Notes: generated by a model from the sequence alone, not told the origin. Shown: positions 42,464 to 53,310, counted from the first letter of the stretch. The stretch: DNA of 64,000 nt from Wenjunlia tyrosinilytica (GCF_014646055.1 NZ_BMMS01000010.1:77674-141673); one strand, 5' to 3'. Translations and numbers: made by a program.

Positions 42464-42621
42464 CGGGGGGACCTCCAGCGTGGCGGCTCTGCCTGCGCGG
42501 TCGCGCAGTACGGCCACCCTAGATCCCCGGCCGGGGAAGATCGGCTGCCCGGGCGAACCAGCCGCCCGGCCACCTCACGTGTCCGGACGGACCACCTGGC
42601 CGGAGGGTTGTCCCACCCGGT

Positions 42622-43215
42622 TCACACCCGGGGGCCGGACCCCTCGACCGGGGCGGCGCCGACCGCGCTCAGCCGCTCGGGCGCCCCGCGGTGCCTGAGC
42701 GGAGTGAGCTGCTCGATGCCGTACCGCTCGCGCAGCGCGGCGATCGCGTCGTGGTCGACGGCCCCGCCCGAGTCGAGGATCTCCAGCAGTTCCTCGAAGT
42801 ACCGCTCGTGGTCGGGCGGCGGAGAGGCCTGGAAGAACATCTTGGCCGGCTCGTCGGTGTGGTTGGCGAACGCGTGCGGGCAGCCCGGCGGCACGAGGAT
42901 CATGGTCCCCGCCTTCGCCCGCACATACCGCTCGCCCGACGCCGACTCCCACTGCCTCCAGTCGTCGGTCGTGCGGACCCGCGGCTCGAAGGCCATCACG
43001 TCCAACTCGCCCTCGATGATGTAGAACAGCTCCTCACCGCGTGCGTGCGTGTGCGCGCCGACATCGAATCCGGGTGCGACCACCACCTCGAAGCTGGACG
43101 CGGCGAGGGAGTGCGTTCCGGTGACCTTGAAGGTCACCTGCTGCGCCCGGGTGCGGATCGTCCGGCCGTGTCCCTCGGGGATCACGAGGCCATCGGTGGG
43201 GTGGAGATAGGTCAT
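42622..43215 (-). CDS. Cupin protein of the THN/flaviolin cluster
   Basis: Protein of 197 residues. FEVVVAPGFDVGAHTHARGEELFYIIEGELDV is cupin motif 1 with His, His and Glu ligands, and GTMILVPPGCPHAFANHTD is motif 2 with the third His. It is the third gene of the rppA-CYP158-cupin set seen in Streptomyces coelicolor (SCO1206-1208), where the cupin is a monooxygenase-like enzyme that oxidises tetrahydroxynaphthalene to flaviolin. It lies 30 bp after the P450 stop, so it is co-transcribed. The tail from about 165 (LTPLRHRGAPERLSAVGAAP) is extra. Confidence 0.88.
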   Translation of the reverse strand: MTYLHPTDGLVIPEGHGRTIRTRAQQVTFKVTGTHSLAASSFEVVVAPGFDVGAHTHARGEELFYIIEGELDVMAFEPRVRTTDDWRQWESASGERYVRAKAGTMILVPPGCPHAFANHTDEPAKMFFQASPPPDHERYFEELLEILDSGGAVDHDAIAALRERYGIEQLTPLRHRGAPERLSAVGAAPVEGSGPRV

Positions 43216-43245
43216 CGGACTTCCTGTCCTCGTCTCGGGGGCCGG

Positions 43246-44460
43246 CTACCAGGTGACCGGCAGCGACACCGGGCCGCGGATCAGCGCGCCGCGCTGCCAG
43301 CGGATCTCCTCCTCCGGCACCGCCAGGCGCAGCCCCGGCAGCCGCTCCCACAGGGTGGAGACGACGACCTCCGACTCCATGCGGGCGAGCATGGCGCCGG
43401 GGCAGTAGTGCGGGCCGTGGCCGAAGGAGACATGGGGGTTGTAGGACCGGTCGAAGTCCAGGGTGTGCGGGTCGGGGAACACCTCGGGATCGCGGTTGGC
43501 GGCGAGGTAGGACACATAGACGGCGTCGCCCTCGGGGATCCGCACGCCGCCGACCTCCACCTCCTCCATGGCGATACGGGACAGGCCGACGGCGTTGCGG
43601 TGGGGGATGTAGCGCAGGAGCTCGTCGACGGCCTGGGGCACCAGCTCCGGCTCCGTGCGCAGCCGGTCCAGGTGCCGGGGGTGGGTGAGCAGGGCGTAGA
43701 CCATGTTGGCGCTGTTGTTGGGGACCGCGTGCGACCCGCCGACCTGGAGGAGCACGGCGAGCCCGACCGCTTCGGCGAGGGTGAGTTCGTCGCGGTCGAC
43801 GGCCGCCCTGAGCACTCCCGCCACATCCTCGCGGGGGTCCTCGGCGCGGATGTCCAGCAGGGTGGAGAAGTAGGTGCCCAGTTCCGCGTTGGCGCGTTCG
43901 CTGGCCTCACGGCCGTGCGCCGCGGAGATCAGGGTGCGCGACCACTCGGCCACCTGGTCGCGGTCGCACGAGGGCACCCCCATCAGCTCGCACATCATGG
44001 CGACGGGGAAAGGGATGTTGAGGCTCTGCATGAGATCCGCCGGAGGTCCCTGGCGCTCCATCTCGTCCAGCAGGCCGTCGATGAACTCCTGGGCGCTCGA
44101 GCGCAGTCGGGCCATGGCCTTCGCGGTGAAGGCCCTGGCCACGACCTTGCGCAGGCGGGTGTGCTCGGGCGGGTCGGCGAACCCCACGGCGTCCGCCATC
44201 GGGACGAAGTGCGGTGCCAGCCTGGTGATGGGCCTGCCGATGACGGCCTTGCGGCTGAACCTCGGGTCGGACGTGACGAACTTGACGTCGTCGTAGCGGG
44301 TCACGAGCCAGGCGTAGCCCTCGCCGTTGGGCAGCTGGATGCGGGAGACCGGTTCCTCCCGCAGCAGCCTGTCCAGCAGCGGGTCGAAGTCCAGGCCCCT
44401 GAGGTCTTCCACTGCCCAGAAGTGCACCGGGGGCAGCGCCGTGGTGGTCTCGGTCGTCAT
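43246..44460 (-). CDS. Cytochrome P450, CYP158 family (flaviolin-coupling type)
   Basis: Protein of 404 residues from ATG 44460, the same length as CYP158A2 and aligning with its N-terminus (PPVHFWAVEDLRGLDFDPLL). An in-frame ATG at 44472 is an alternative. LLQVGGSHAVPNNSANMVY covers the I helix, where the common AGxxT is replaced as in CYP158. ELLRYIPHRNAVGLSRIA carries ExxR, and HVSFGHGPHYCPGAMLARME is the haem loop with the Cys ligand. CYP158 enzymes couple flaviolin units into dark pigment polymers. It lies between rppA and the cupin gene on the same strand. Confidence 0.93.
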   Translation of the reverse strand: MTTETTTALPPVHFWAVEDLRGLDFDPLLDRLLREEPVSRIQLPNGEGYAWLVTRYDDVKFVTSDPRFSRKAVIGRPITRLAPHFVPMADAVGFADPPEHTRLRKVVARAFTAKAMARLRSSAQEFIDGLLDEMERQGPPADLMQSLNIPFPVAMMCELMGVPSCDRDQVAEWSRTLISAAHGREASERANAELGTYFSTLLDIRAEDPREDVAGVLRAAVDRDELTLAEAVGLAVLLQVGGSHAVPNNSANMVYALLTHPRHLDRLRTEPELVPQAVDELLRYIPHRNAVGLSRIAMEEVEVGGVRIPEGDAVYVSYLAANRDPEVFPDPHTLDFDRSYNPHVSFGHGPHYCPGAMLARMESEVVVSTLWERLPGLRLAVPEEEIRWQRGALIRGPVSLPVTW

Positions 44461-44614
44461 CGAACGGGTCATCTCCAAATGCCGCGAGGAGTTGATGAGG
44501 GACAGGACGCAGTCCGACAAGGGCCGGTCCGTGAAGAAGGAGTCCGTGAAGGGAGAGTCTGCGAGGGGGGAGTGGGCGGCCTGGGCGGGGCCACCGAGAA
44601 GGTAATGGGGGAGG

Positions 44615-45748
44615 TCAGATCACCGGGCTCATGGACAGATCGCCGGCGGTCCCGGTCTCCTGGAGCGAGTCGAGTTCGTCGAGGGCCTCGGCCTCGGCCG
44701 GGTCCGTGACCCAGGTGCCGAGCGCGATCTCGGCGGTGATGCCCGGGCCGAATCCTGCGATCATGCCCTGGGCGCGGTCGGCGGTGCCGCCCTCGTCGAA
44801 GAGGCGGCCGACGGCGTCGAGGACGACGGCGCTGGCGATGTTGCCGTACTCGGTGAGGGTGGCCCGGCTGAAGCGGAACGCCTCGGGCTCCACGTTCAGG
44901 AAGCGGCACAGGTCGTCCAGGATGCGCGGGCCGCCGGCGTGGATGATGTAGAAGTCCAGCGTGGAGGCGTCCCAGCCGTGCTGGCCGGCGAGGGTGTGCA
45001 GGGCCGGTGCCAGCGGTTCCATGGTGGTGGGGACGCGCTTGTCCAGAAGGAAGTGGAAACCGGTCTCGCGGACGCTGTAGGCGATCCAGTCCTCGGTGTC
45101 GGGCACCAGATGGCAGCCGTTGCGCACGAGTTGGATGCCGGTTCCGCCGACGCCGCGCACCACGGCCGCGGCCACGGCGTCGCCGAACAGTCCGTTGGAC
45201 AGCAGTGATCCGACTCCGAGGTCGGTCGGCTGGTAGCACAGCGAGCAGAACTCGCAGGCGACGATCAGCACATTGGCCTCGGGGTAGGCCGTGCAGAAGT
45301 CATGGGCACGGTTGATGGCCGCGCCGCCCGCGGCGCAGCCGAGTTGGGAGATGGGCATCTGCCGAGTGTCGCTGCGAAATCCCATCGTGTTGATCAGCCA
45401 CGCGGTCATGGACGGCATCATGAAGCCCGTGCAGGAGACGTAGATGATCAGGTCGATGTCGTGGGCTTCCAGTGAGGCGTTGTCCAGGGCACGGCTGACG
45501 ACTTCCGGCACACGTGCCTTGGCCTCCGACTCGTAGCGCTCGTTGCGCGCCTGGAAGCCGGGGTGGAGGAGCGTCTGCTCGATGGGCTGGACGATGTGCC
45601 GCTTGCGGACGCCGGTGTTCTCGATGAGCTTCAGGGCGAGGGCGAGTTGGGGATGTCCGGCGTGCACCGAGCGCGCCAGGTCCAGGGTCTGCTCCGCCGT
45701 GATGATGTGTTCCGGCACAGCGATCGCCGGTCTGCACAAGGTTGCCAT
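44615..45748 (-). CDS. rppA: Type III polyketide synthase, 1,3,6,8-tetrahydroxynaphthalene synthase
   Basis: Protein of 377 residues from ATG 45748 (MATLCRPAIAVPEHIIT). The catalytic triad is visible: Cys in ISQLGCAAGGAAINRAHDF, His in DFYIIHAGGPRILDDL and Asn in LTEYGNIASAVVLDA. IIYVSCTGFMMPSMTAWL and GFGPGITAEIALG are also RppA-like. The enzyme condenses five malonyl-CoA units to 1,3,6,8-tetrahydroxynaphthalene, which becomes flaviolin and pigment. It is first in the cluster, and a 154-bp gap precedes the P450. The leader at 45749-45880 is AT-rich for this genome and holds a duplicated ATAATCC. Confidence 0.95.
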   Translation of the reverse strand: MATLCRPAIAVPEHIITAEQTLDLARSVHAGHPQLALALKLIENTGVRKRHIVQPIEQTLLHPGFQARNERYESEAKARVPEVVSRALDNASLEAHDIDLIIYVSCTGFMMPSMTAWLINTMGFRSDTRQMPISQLGCAAGGAAINRAHDFCTAYPEANVLIVACEFCSLCYQPTDLGVGSLLSNGLFGDAVAAAVVRGVGGTGIQLVRNGCHLVPDTEDWIAYSVRETGFHFLLDKRVPTTMEPLAPALHTLAGQHGWDASTLDFYIIHAGGPRILDDLCRFLNVEPEAFRFSRATLTEYGNIASAVVLDAVGRLFDEGGTADRAQGMIAGFGPGITAEIALGTWVTDPAEAEALDELDSLQETGTAGDLSMSPVI

Positions 45749-45841
45749 GAGGTTCCATCGCAATCGCTAAGGCCTCCAGGCGGCCGTACCGCCCGTGCGG
45801 GCCGGAGCGCTGGTCGCGCCCCGCTGGAAGGTTCCCCTAGT

Positions 45842-45875
45842 GCTGACATATTGACCGATAATCCTCATAATCCGC
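45842..45875 (-). promoter_or_regulatory. AT-rich promoter/operator region of rppA
   Basis: A short AT-rich stretch upstream of rppA. ATAATCC is repeated at 45858-45864 and 45867-45873 (GGATTAT twice on the rppA strand), a possible regulator-binding direct repeat. The rest of 45749-46012 shows no gene. Confidence 0.35.
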
Positions 45876-46012
45876 ACGGAAGGAGTATGAGGCGTCGCTC
45901 TCCGTGGCCGGCGGTGCCCCGGGCGCGGCCCCGGCGGGGCGGGCGGCCCACGGACTGCGCGGTGGGTGGGCATCCGCCGAAGCCCGGCGGGGGTGGGCTC
46001 AGGGGAGTGGAC

Positions 46013-47032
46013 TCAGGGGGCTTCGGGGGAGCGCTTGGCGCGGCTGGGCTGGACCCGCTTGGGCTCGCCCTCCATCTTCGGGTGGTCCGGCGGATAGGGC
46101 AGGTCGCCCAGGCCGTGCTCGCGCTCGTCACGCGCGGCCAGCTCCAGCGCGCTGTCGAGGCGGAAGGCGTGGTCGTCCATGTCCGCGTGCACATCACCGA
46201 CGTCGGCGAAGCGCACCGGCATGGTGGCCAGGTCGAAGTCGCGCGGCCGGGCGTCGTCGAGCTCCTCCCACAGCAGGGGCGCCGAGACCGGGGCATGACC
46301 GAAGGGGCGGACGGAGTACGCGCTGGCGATGGTGCGGTCACGGGCCGTCTGGTTGTAGTCCACGAAGATCTTCCGGCCGCGCTCCTCCTTCCACCAGGAG
46401 GTGGTGATCCGCTCCGGGTCCCTGCGCTCCAGCTCACGGGCGACGGCGATCGCCGCCCGGCGCACCTGGGTGAACGTCCACTCGGGCTCGATCGGGACGA
46501 ACACGTGCAGGCCCCGACCGCCCGAGGTCTTCGGCCAGCCCCGCAGGCCGAGCCCGTCCAGGACCTCGTGCAACTGGTGGGCCGCCCGCACCGCGTCCTC
46601 GTAGTCCGTGCCCGGCTGGGGATCGAGGTCGATGCGCAGCTCGTCGGGCCGGTCCACGTCGTCGCGCCGGACCGGCCACGGGTGGAAGGTCAGGCAGCCG
46701 AGGTTCGCGGCCCACAGCACGGCGGCGGGCTCCGTCGGGCAGATCTCGTCGGCGGACCGCCCGCTGGGAAAGGAGATGTGGCCGGTCGGAATCCACGCGG
46801 GCAGGTTCTTCGGCGCCCTCTTCTGGAAGAACGACTCGCCCTCCACCCCGTCCGGGTAGCGCTCCAGCGTCGTCGGGCGGTCCCTGAGCGCGCGCACGAT
46901 CCCGTCCCCGACGGCCAGGTAGTACCGGGCCACGTCGAGCTTGGTGAAGCCACGTTCCGGGAAGTACACCTTGTCGGGGTTGGACAGCCGTACCGTCCGC
47001 TCTCCCGCCTTCAGCTCCAGCGCCTGTCCCAT
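46013..47032 (-). CDS. NHEJ DNA polymerase (LigD polymerase/primase domain, stand-alone)
   Basis: Protein of 339 residues. LSNPDKVYFPERGFTKLDVARYY, FFQKRAPKNLPAWI, DELRIDLDPQPGTDYEDAV (catalytic Asp pair), WPKTSGGRGLHVFVPI and IFVDYNQTARDRTIASAYSVRP are the LigD-Pol (AEP superfamily) motifs. It fills gaps and adds nucleotides at double-strand breaks during non-homologous end joining. The ligase and 3'-phosphoesterase modules of full LigD are absent, and the ligase is encoded by the divergent neighbour. No ku gene is in the window. ATG at 47032. Confidence 0.94.
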   Translation of the reverse strand: MGQALELKAGERTVRLSNPDKVYFPERGFTKLDVARYYLAVGDGIVRALRDRPTTLERYPDGVEGESFFQKRAPKNLPAWIPTGHISFPSGRSADEICPTEPAAVLWAANLGCLTFHPWPVRRDDVDRPDELRIDLDPQPGTDYEDAVRAAHQLHEVLDGLGLRGWPKTSGGRGLHVFVPIEPEWTFTQVRRAAIAVARELERRDPERITTSWWKEERGRKIFVDYNQTARDRTIASAYSVRPFGHAPVSAPLLWEELDDARPRDFDLATMPVRFADVGDVHADMDDHAFRLDSALELAARDEREHGLGDLPYPPDHPKMEGEPKRVQPSRAKRSPEAP

Positions 47033-47094
47033 GCGGCCACGGTAAGCCGGGACAGGGCCGGGCGCCCGTCGGCGGGACCCGCCGGGGCATCCCC

Positions 47095-47129
47095 CGGCAT
47101 CCCCCGCCGTGGCTCGCCGGGGGATGCCG
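47095..47129. promoter_or_regulatory. 12-bp perfect inverted repeat between the NHEJ genes
   Basis: Arms CGGCATCCCCCG (47095-47106) and CGGGGGATGCCG (47118-47129) with an 11-nt spacer, midway between the divergent starts. GGCATCCCCC is also repeated directly at 47086. A shared operator is the likely reading, and a cruciform is possible. Confidence 0.5.
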
Positions 47130-47159
47130 CCCCGACGAGCGCGCGGGACGCCCCGGACG

Positions 47160-47165
47160 CACAAT
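47160..47165 (+). promoter_or_regulatory. -10 element of a leaderless ligase message
   Basis: CACAAT ends 7 nt before the GTG at 47173. No SD sequence precedes the start. Confidence 0.4.
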
Positions 47166-47172
47166 CGAGGCT

Positions 47173-48261
47173 GTGGACCTTCCGGTCATGCCGCCCGTGA
47201 AGCCGATGCTCGCCAAGTCCGCCGCGCGCATCCCGCCCGGCATGAGCTACGAGGCCAAATGGGACGGCTTCCGGGCCATCGTCTTCCGCGACGGCGACGA
47301 GATCGAGATCGGCAGCCGCTCCGAGAAGCCCCTGACCCGCTACTTCCCCGAGGTCGTCGAGGCCCTGCTGGAGAACCTGCCCGAGCGGTGCGTGCTCGAC
47401 GGCGAGATCGTGATCGCCCGCGGTGGACGCCTGGACTTCGACGCCCTGCTGGAGCGCATCCACCCCGCGGACTCACGGGTGCGGATGCTCGCCGGGACCA
47501 CCCCGGCCGGCTTCGTGGCGTTCGACCTGCTGGCGCTCGGTGACGCCCCGCTGCTGGACGCCCCCCTGCGTGAGCGCCGAAGCGCCCTGGCCGACGCCCT
47601 CGCCGACGCCGCCGACCCGGTCTTCGTGGCCCCGGCCACCGAGGACACCGGGCTCGCCCAGGAGTGGTTCCGGCGCTACGAGGGCGCCGGTCTCGACGGG
47701 GTTGTCGCCAAGCCGCTCGACCTGCCCTACCGGCCGGGCGAGCGGGTCATGGTCAAGGTCAAGCACGAGCGCACGGCCGACTGCGTGGTGGCCGGGCTGC
47801 GCCACCACAAGAGCGGGCCGGTCGTCGGCTCCCTGCTGCTCGGCCTGTACGACGACAGCGGCACCTTGCAGCACGTCGGGGTCTGCGCCTCGTTCCCCAT
47901 GCGGCGGCGGGCCGAGCTCATGGAGGAACTGGAGCCGCTGACCATGGCGTCGGTCGACGGCCATCCCTGGGCCGCGTGGGCCGACGAGGAGGCGCATGTG
48001 TCGAGCCGGATGCCCGGGGCGCCGAGCCGGTGGTCGGGCAAGAAGGACCTGTCATGGGTGCCCCTGCGCCCCGAGCGGGTGGTCGAGGTGGCCTACGACC
48101 ATATGCAGGGGGACCGGTTCCGGCACACCGCGCAGTTCCGGCGCTGGCGCCCGGACCGGGATCCGCGAAGCTGCACCTACGCCCAGCTGGAGGAGCCGGT
48201 GAACTACGACCTCTCCGAGATCCTCGTCCACCCCTCGAAGGGACCGGGGGGAAGCCGGTGA
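47173..48261 (+). CDS. ligC: ATP-dependent DNA ligase, LigC type
   Basis: Protein of 362 residues, GTG start, probably leaderless. VKPMLAKSAARIPPGMSYEAK then WDGFRAIVF is ligase motif I with the adenylated Lys in EAKWDGFR. VLDGEIVIARGGRLDFDAL (motif III), GLDGVVAKPLDLPYRPG (motif IV) and MVKVKHERTADCVV (motif V) follow, then an OB-fold C-terminus ending ILVHPSKG. LigC ligases seal nicks in backup NHEJ or base-excision repair in actinomycetes. It is divergent from the LigD-Pol gene, a standard actinobacterial pairing. Confidence 0.93.
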   Translation: MDLPVMPPVKPMLAKSAARIPPGMSYEAKWDGFRAIVFRDGDEIEIGSRSEKPLTRYFPEVVEALLENLPERCVLDGEIVIARGGRLDFDALLERIHPADSRVRMLAGTTPAGFVAFDLLALGDAPLLDAPLRERRSALADALADAADPVFVAPATEDTGLAQEWFRRYEGAGLDGVVAKPLDLPYRPGERVMVKVKHERTADCVVAGLRHHKSGPVVGSLLLGLYDDSGTLQHVGVCASFPMRRRAELMEELEPLTMASVDGHPWAAWADEEAHVSSRMPGAPSRWSGKKDLSWVPLRPERVVEVAYDHMQGDRFRHTAQFRRWRPDRDPRSCTYAQLEEPVNYDLSEILVHPSKGPGGSR

Positions 48262-48372
48262 CGCGCGACGACGCGCGCCGCACTGCGGGGAGCCGTACGG
48301 GCACGGTGATTTCAGGACACCGCCGAAGCGGCGCCGGACGGGGGTCGGGCGCCGCCTCGGCTCATCGCGGCA

Positions 48373-49362
48373 TCAGCCGCGGTACGCGCTCCAGGAGTTG
48401 CTCATGCGCGTGACCTGGCCCGGGGTGAACTGGGTCATGCACGAGTCGTACGAGTAGTCCATGAAGTTCTTGATCGGGTCCAGGCCGGCGGCCGGGCAGG
48501 TGTTGCGGCCGGTCGGGCAGCCGGACGCGGGGCTCTTCTCGGCCGGGGTGTCGGAGACGTAGTCGTTCGTCGACGAGCACCCGCCCTGGAAGGTGTGGTA
48601 CAGCCCCATCCAGTGGCCGACCTCGTGGGTGGCGGTGTCGCCCTCGTTGTAGTTGGTGGCCGAGCCGCCGGGCAGGGAGGAGTCGAGGATGACGACGCCG
48701 TCCATCTTCGGGTCGTCCGCGTACCAGTCCGGGAACGTGGCCCAGCCGAGCAGTCCGCCGCCGAGCTTGGCGGAGTAGAGGTTGAGCGCGTTGGCGCCGC
48801 CCTTGCGCAGCGCGTTCTTCATCGCCGCTTCCTCGCTGGTGCCGTCGGTGAGGCCGTTGTACCAGGAGGATTTGTCCGTGTAGTCGGTGCCGACGAGCGA
48901 GAACTTGAACGGTGTGGCCGTGTTGCCGCTGCCCTGCCCGCCGAACGCGGCGTTGAGCACCGAGATCTGCCTGTTGATCTGGGACGCGGTCAGCTTGCCG
49001 GCGCTGCCGCTGTGGATGACGTGGAAGTAGACGGGGACGGTGGTGGCGGCCAGGGCCGTCCGCTTCGAGCCCTGGCGCTTCGCGAGCCGTGCCTCGAGGC
49101 GCGCGTTCATCGTCGCGGCCTGGGACGCGGTGAGCTCGTCGGCCTCGTGCGTGCGGGAGTTCGCTCCCGCACGTCTGCGGGCTGCCGCGTCCTGAGCGCG
49201 GTCCTCGGCGCACAGCTTGGAGCCGGACGCCTTCACCTTCGCGGTGTGGGCGGCGCTCACCGGCGTTCCGGACAGCGGGACCAGGGCGAGGGTTCCGGCC
49301 AGGAAGGCCACCGAGAGGAAACGGTTGCGCGAACGCGGGGTCGGTGCGGGGGAGCGTGGCAT
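48373..49362 (-). CDS. Secreted zinc metalloprotease, M43 (pappalysin) family
   Basis: Preproprotein of 329 residues. The signal peptide is basic then hydrophobic ([20 protein letters not shown], cleaved near VSAAHT). A propeptide-like segment follows to about 110. The catalytic domain carries [20 protein letters not shown], the HExxHxxGxxH zinc motif, and [19 protein letters not shown], the Met-turn. The Cys pairs around [21 protein letters not shown] are typical of M43B. It is predicted to degrade proteins outside the cell. AAGGAG precedes the ATG. TTGATC/GATCAA inverted repeats lie upstream. Confidence 0.94.
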   Translation of the reverse strand: MPRSPAPTPRSRNRFLSVAFLAGTLALVPLSGTPVSAAHTAKVKASGSKLCAEDRAQDAAARRRAGANSRTHEADELTASQAATMNARLEARLAKRQGSKRTALAATTVPVYFHVIHSGSAGKLTASQINRQISVLNAAFGGQGSGNTATPFKFSLVGTDYTDKSSWYNGLTDGTSEEAAMKNALRKGGANALNLYSAKLGGGLLGWATFPDWYADDPKMDGVVILDSSLPGGSATNYNEGDTATHEVGHWMGLYHTFQGGCSSTNDYVSDTPAEKSPASGCPTGRNTCPAAGLDPIKNFMDYSYDSCMTQFTPGQVTRMSNSWSAYRG

Positions 49363-49786
49363 CAGCTCTCCTTGTGAGGAAGGTGGCGGGAGGCCGCTCC
49401 TCACCGCCGCCCAGAAGCTATGCGCCTATGACTGTTTTTGATCAGATGGGATCAAGTCCTATAGATCCTGGGAGCAAATCGGACTGATCCGGGAAAGTTG
49501 GCAGTGTTCGTCACTGGCTGAAACCTTTCGCGGTAACACCACTGCCATCTGAAGCGGTCATGACACGAGGAGTTGGGATGGTTCGCCCCCGTCGTCCGTA
49601 GCGCCGTGTGACACGGGTGAAACACGGCCCCGATGGCTGGAAATCGCCGTTGAGGCCTTTGCGTCGAGGCGGACGGCGTGAGCGACCGTGCCCGGGACGG
49701 TCCAACTCACCTGTGAATTGCGGGGTTATGCTGCACATCGGTAGCAGGCCGCTGCGGCGGCGCAGCCAACGGGGGAGGACGGCGCG
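49363..49786. other. Divergent regulatory region of the metalloprotease and DUF574 genes
   Basis: 424 bp without a supported gene, with a lower-GC core at 49420-49510. It contains a perfect inverted repeat TTGATC-N6-GATCAA at 49438-49455, which may overlap the protease promoter. TTGCGG (49718-49723) and TAGCAG (49742-49747) with an 18-bp spacer may drive the DUF574 gene. Confidence 0.45.
49438..49455 (-). promoter_or_regulatory. Inverted repeat upstream of the M43 protease gene
   Basis: TTGATC (49438-49443) and GATCAA (49450-49455) with a 6-bp spacer. On the protease strand the first half could also act as a -35 with CATAGG further on. Confidence 0.4.
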
Positions 49787-50581
49787 ATGGCAGTGGACGA
49801 GGCATTCATGGGGACAGACCTTCAGGTCGAAAAGCCCCACCCGGCGAGAATTTACGACTACTGGCTCGGCGGCAAGGACAACTACGCCCCGGATCGCGCG
49901 GCCGCCGAGCACGCGATCAAGACTTCTCCCGACATTCCGACCGCCGCCCGCGAGAACCGGGGCTTTCTGCAGCGCGCGGTGCGCATGTGCGCGGGCGCGG
50001 GAATCCGGCAGTTCATCGATGTCGGTGCCGGGCTGCCCACCCAGGGCAATGTCCATGAGATCGCGCAGGGAGTCGCCCCGGAATCACGGGTCGTCTATGT
50101 GGACAACGACCCCATCGTGCTCGCCCACGGCCGCGCACTCCTCGCGGACAACCGCTCCACCACGGTCATCACCGCGGACATACGCGATCCCAAGCGCCTG
50201 CTCGACGAGCCGACCCTGCTCCAACTCATCGACTACACCGAGCCGGTGGCGGTCCTGCTCGTGGCCGTCCTGCACTTCGTGGACGACTTCCAGGCGGCGG
50301 CCGCCGTCGAGGCCGTCCGTGAACGCATCGCGCCGGGCAGCTATGTGGTGCTCTCCCACAGCACGCACGAGGGCTATCCGGAGAAGGCCGCCGAAGTCGC
50401 CAAGACCTGGAAGGACACCAACTCCGGGATAAGGCTGCGCGGCCACGCCGATGTCGAGGCGTTCTTCGAGGGGCTCGACCTGCTCGACCCCGGTGTCGTC
50501 CATGTGCCCATGTGGCGCCCCGAGGGCCCCACCGACCATGCCACCCGGTGGATGTACGCGGGAGTCGGCCGCAAGCCGTAG
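49787..50581 (+). CDS. SAM-dependent methyltransferase, DUF574 (PF04672) family
   Basis: Protein of 264 residues. VEKPHPARIYDYWLGGKDNYAPDRAAAEHA (residues about 15-45) is the diagnostic N-terminal motif. IRQFIDVGAGLPTQGNVHEIAQ is the SAM-binding Gly-rich loop, VVYVDNDPIVLAHGRALL the acidic loop, and VAVLLVAVLHFVDD motif III. Streptomycetes carry many copies of this family and the acceptors are mostly unknown. ATG 49787 with GGGGGAGGA upstream; ATG 49808 is a possible alternative. The next gene starts 201 bp downstream, and the gap is filled by short CCGCCGTGCC-like repeats. Confidence 0.9.
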   Translation: MAVDEAFMGTDLQVEKPHPARIYDYWLGGKDNYAPDRAAAEHAIKTSPDIPTAARENRGFLQRAVRMCAGAGIRQFIDVGAGLPTQGNVHEIAQGVAPESRVVYVDNDPIVLAHGRALLADNRSTTVITADIRDPKRLLDEPTLLQLIDYTEPVAVLLVAVLHFVDDFQAAAAVEAVRERIAPGSYVVLSHSTHEGYPEKAAEVAKTWKDTNSGIRLRGHADVEAFFEGLDLLDPGVVHVPMWRPEGPTDHATRWMYAGVGRKP

Positions 50582-50782
50582 CCCGACCGCCGCCCACGTC
50601 GCCGAGGAGACCGCCGTGCCGACCGCCGTGCCCGCCGTGCCCGCCGTGGAGGTCCCGCGGTGCGACCGCCCGGGCCGCCCGAATCCGGCCACGCTTCTGT
50701 GCCGCCCGGGCCACCTCCGCCGCTCCGGCGACCTCCGCCGCTCCGGCCGACTCGGCCTCGTGGCACCGGAGGTGGGCGCCCG

Positions 50783-51592
50783 ATGACCGTTCACCACCTC
50801 GACTGCGCCACCATGTGCCCGCTCGGCGGCAGCCGCATGGTCGCCCACTGCCTCCTCGTCGAGGGCGCTCGCGGCCTCGTCCTCGTGGACACCGGATTCG
50901 GCACGGCCGACATCGCCGACCCGAGCCGGCTGGGCAGGCTCTTCCACGTCACGACCAGGCCCCTGCTCGACCCTCGGCAGACGGCGCTCAGCCAGGTGCG
51001 CGCGCTCGGCCGCGATCCGGCGGACGTGCGCGACATCGTCGTCACCCACCTCGACCTCGACCACGCCGGAGGGCTCGCCGACTTCCCCGGCGCGCGGGTG
51101 CACCTCCTCGCCGCGGAGCACCGCGCCGCCCATCGGCGCGCCACCGTCCTGGAACGCAAGCGGTACCTGCCGGCGCAGTGGGCGCACGGCCCGCGCTGGG
51201 AACTCCACGAGCCCACGGGCCAGTGGATGGGGGCGCCCGCGGCGCCCGTGCTCGACGACCCGGAGGTCCTGCTCGTGCCCCTGGCCGGGCACACCCGCGG
51301 CCACAGCGGGGTGGCCGTGCGGCGCGAGGACGGCGGCTGGCTGCTCCACTGCGGCGACTCCTACTTCTTCCACGGGCAGACCGATCCCGAACGGCCGCAC
51401 TGCCCGAAGCCGCTCGCCCTCGCCGACCGCCTGCTCGCCGTGGACAACCGGGCCAGGGTGGCCGGCCGGGCCCGCCTGAGGGAACTGCGCAGAACCCGTT
51501 CCGACCAGGTCACCCTCTTCTGCGCCCACGATCCCCATGAGTTCGCGGCGTTGAGCTCGCCGGGCGCCCCGGAATTCCGGGAACCCCTTTAG
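50783..51592 (+). CDS. MBL-fold metallo-hydrolase
   Basis: Protein of 269 residues. The SD GGAGGTGGG lies before the ATG at 50783. AHCLLVEGARGLVLVDTGFGTAD, then DIVVTHLDLDHAGGLADF with the HxxxDH zinc motif (first His of the usual HxHxDH is followed by LDLDH), LLVPLAGHTRGHSGVAV and GWLLHCGDSYFFHG give the metal ligands. The layout is that of quorum-quenching lactonase or glyoxalase II-like enzymes. TLFCAHDPHEF holds a last His. No lactone substrate can be assigned. Confidence 0.9.
   Translation: MTVHHLDCATMCPLGGSRMVAHCLLVEGARGLVLVDTGFGTADIADPSRLGRLFHVTTRPLLDPRQTALSQVRALGRDPADVRDIVVTHLDLDHAGGLADFPGARVHLLAAEHRAAHRRATVLERKRYLPAQWAHGPRWELHEPTGQWMGAPAAPVLDDPEVLLVPLAGHTRGHSGVAVRREDGGWLLHCGDSYFFHGQTDPERPHCPKPLALADRLLAVDNRARVAGRARLRELRRTRSDQVTLFCAHDPHEFAALSSPGAPEFREPL

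Positions 51593-53310
<1,718 letters not shown>

Noticed and set aside
45885-46100. Plus-strand frame starting at ATG 45885 with a good AAGGAGT
   Set aside because: It reads antisense into the LigD-Pol gene, is low in codon bias and gives a Gly/Arg-rich sequence with no family.
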